Assembly (NCBI GenBank): GCA_017609225.1
Contig: JAFCEK010000045.1
Span: 1-6,777, forward strand
Reading direction: 5' to 3'
Origin: Candidatus Aenigmatarchaeota archaeon
GTDB lineage: Archaea > Aenigmatarchaeota > Aenigmatarchaeia > QMZP01
Length of the DNA stretch: 6,777 bases
The notes under the pieces: model-generated
What the model was told of the DNA's origin: nothing
What the model saw: the letters and a program-made list of their open reading frames with translations, nothing else
Database searches by the model: none
Made by a program: the position numbers and the translations under genes
In this document: positions 6,301 to 6,777 of the stretch, piece after piece
How positions within the stretch are numbered: the stretch's first letter is position 1
Layout of the letters: each line of letters opens with the position of its first letter

Positions 6301-6310
6301 CATATAAATA
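6301..6310 (-). promoter_or_regulatory. Likely promoter of the uS12-uS7 cluster
   Basis: TATTTATATG on the minus strand lies in the 136-base gap between uS12 and the next gene upstream. A start about 25 bases downstream (near 6278) would leave a leader of roughly 70 bases. That leader contains a short TCCC/GGGA inverted repeat with an 8-base loop (6240-6255). This is too weak to call a regulatory hairpin. Otherwise the gap is AT-rich with nothing recognised. Confidence 0.5.
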
Positions 6311-6341
6311 CTTAAATGCTTATCAGAATTGTTTTGTTTTT

Positions 6342-6545
6342 TTATCTTAGTCCATGCCTTGTTGCAACAGCCACCGAAATCCAGCAAAGCCCTGCCGCCA
6401 AAAACAGTATGAATGCCACTATCATAGCCAGGACATAAGAAGCTTCAGAAACCCCTATATTAAGCTGTAGGTTCTGGACTATCCAAACCCCAAACAGCAT
6501 GAAAAGGCCACCAAGAACCCAAAATCCAACAAGTTTCATGCTCAT
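6342..6545 (-). CDS. 67-residue two-helix membrane protein, unknown function
   Basis: The product has two clear hydrophobic helices, about 5-26 (rich in Gly, Phe and Val) and about 36-61 (containing FILFLAAGLCW), joined by a short polar loop and ending in a basic RHGLR tail. The start lies 22 bases after the rpo3 stop on the same strand, so the two are probably co-transcribed. The ATG at 6545 is followed by a second in-frame ATG two codons later, so the start could be at 6539. A GGGAA is visible upstream but is rather far from either ATG. I recognise no family. The lack of signal cleavage or catalytic motifs suggests a small integral membrane protein. Moderate confidence rests on the helix pattern, operon position and absence of a competing frame. 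Confidence 0.65.
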   Translation of the reverse strand: MSMKLVGFWVLGGLFMLFGVWIVQNLQLNIGVSEASYVLAMIVAFILFLAAGLCWISVAVATRHGLR

Positions 6546-6567
6546 ATGTTATTTTTGGTTCCCAGAT

Positions 6568-6777
6568 TTAAATCTTTTTCAGCTCATTTTTAAATTCCTG
6601 TGCCTTTTCTGTGAGAATTTCACATGCCTTCAGGACTATATCCTCTGGCTTAAGGCCGGATATTGATTCAACCCTGAATATAAACTTGTTTGGGTTTGCT
6701 GTTATTTTCAGGCCATTGTCAGATGATTCCTCGCAAATCCTGCATATATCGCAGGCAGCAGGATCCTTTATCACAGC
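6568..6777 (-). CDS. rpo3: RNA polymerase subunit Rpo3 (archaeal RpoD), C-terminal fragment
   Basis: Rpo3 (subunit D, homologous to bacterial alpha and eukaryotic Rpb3) forms the assembly platform of archaeal RNA polymerase with Rpo11. Only the last 69 codons lie in the window; the frame stays open at the right edge, so the Met at 6774 is internal, not a start. The fragment begins with an Fe-S type stretch, CDICRICEE (C-x2-C-x2-C), followed by the typical FIFRVES (about 32-38 of the fragment), GLKPEDIVLKACEILTEKA and a charged C-terminal helix. The fourth Cys usual in a ferredoxin motif (C-x3-C) is absent here. In Sulfolobus Rpo3 the fourth ligand comes from further upstream, so it may lie outside the window. 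The gene is followed 22 bases later by the 67-residue membrane protein gene. Confidence 0.85.
   Translation of the reverse strand, partial: AVIKDPAACDICRICEESSDNGLKITANPNKFIFRVESISGLKPEDIVLKACEILTEKAQEFKNELKKI

Overview
The window looks archaeal. It holds uS12, uS7 and the C-terminus of RNA polymerase subunit Rpo3 (archaeal RpoD) in their archaeal forms, archaeal TATA-like promoters, a Rad50 ATPase, and a LamG/Ig-type surface protein with a cytoplasmic head and one membrane anchor. The AT-rich intergenic DNA, compact genes and this style of surface protein resemble DPANN archaea (Woesearchaeota/Pacearchaeota-like). That lineage is inferred from recalled protein style, not measured.

Layout. 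Positions 1-2658 (minus) hold the N-terminal 886 codons of a very large surface protein that runs off the left edge. Positions 2659-2970 are a 312-base divergent intergenic region. It contains a palindromic TATA-like box, a GC-rich block with two perfect inverted-repeat hairpins (candidate structured RNA, about 2752-2880), a 13-bp direct repeat on either side of that block, and the rad50 promoter. Positions 2971-4989 (plus) encode a short Rad50. It converges on a minus-strand cluster: uS7 (5031-5636), an unlisted 44-residue membrane microprotein (5647-5781) and uS12 (5783-6205), which share a promoter near 6301-6310. Further upstream on the same strand are a 67-residue two-helix membrane protein (6342-6545) and the 3' end of rpo3 (6568 to the right edge).

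How the genes relate. uS12, microprotein and uS7 are packed with 1-10 base gaps and identical GGGAG ribosome binding sites, so they should be co-transcribed and probably translationally coupled. Rpo3 and the 67-residue protein form the end of another operon. Rad50 stands alone, with no mre11, herA or nurA in view. The most interesting unexplained element is the structured block between the surface-protein gene and rad50. Next are the microprotein between two ribosomal genes and the altered decoding-centre loops of uS12.
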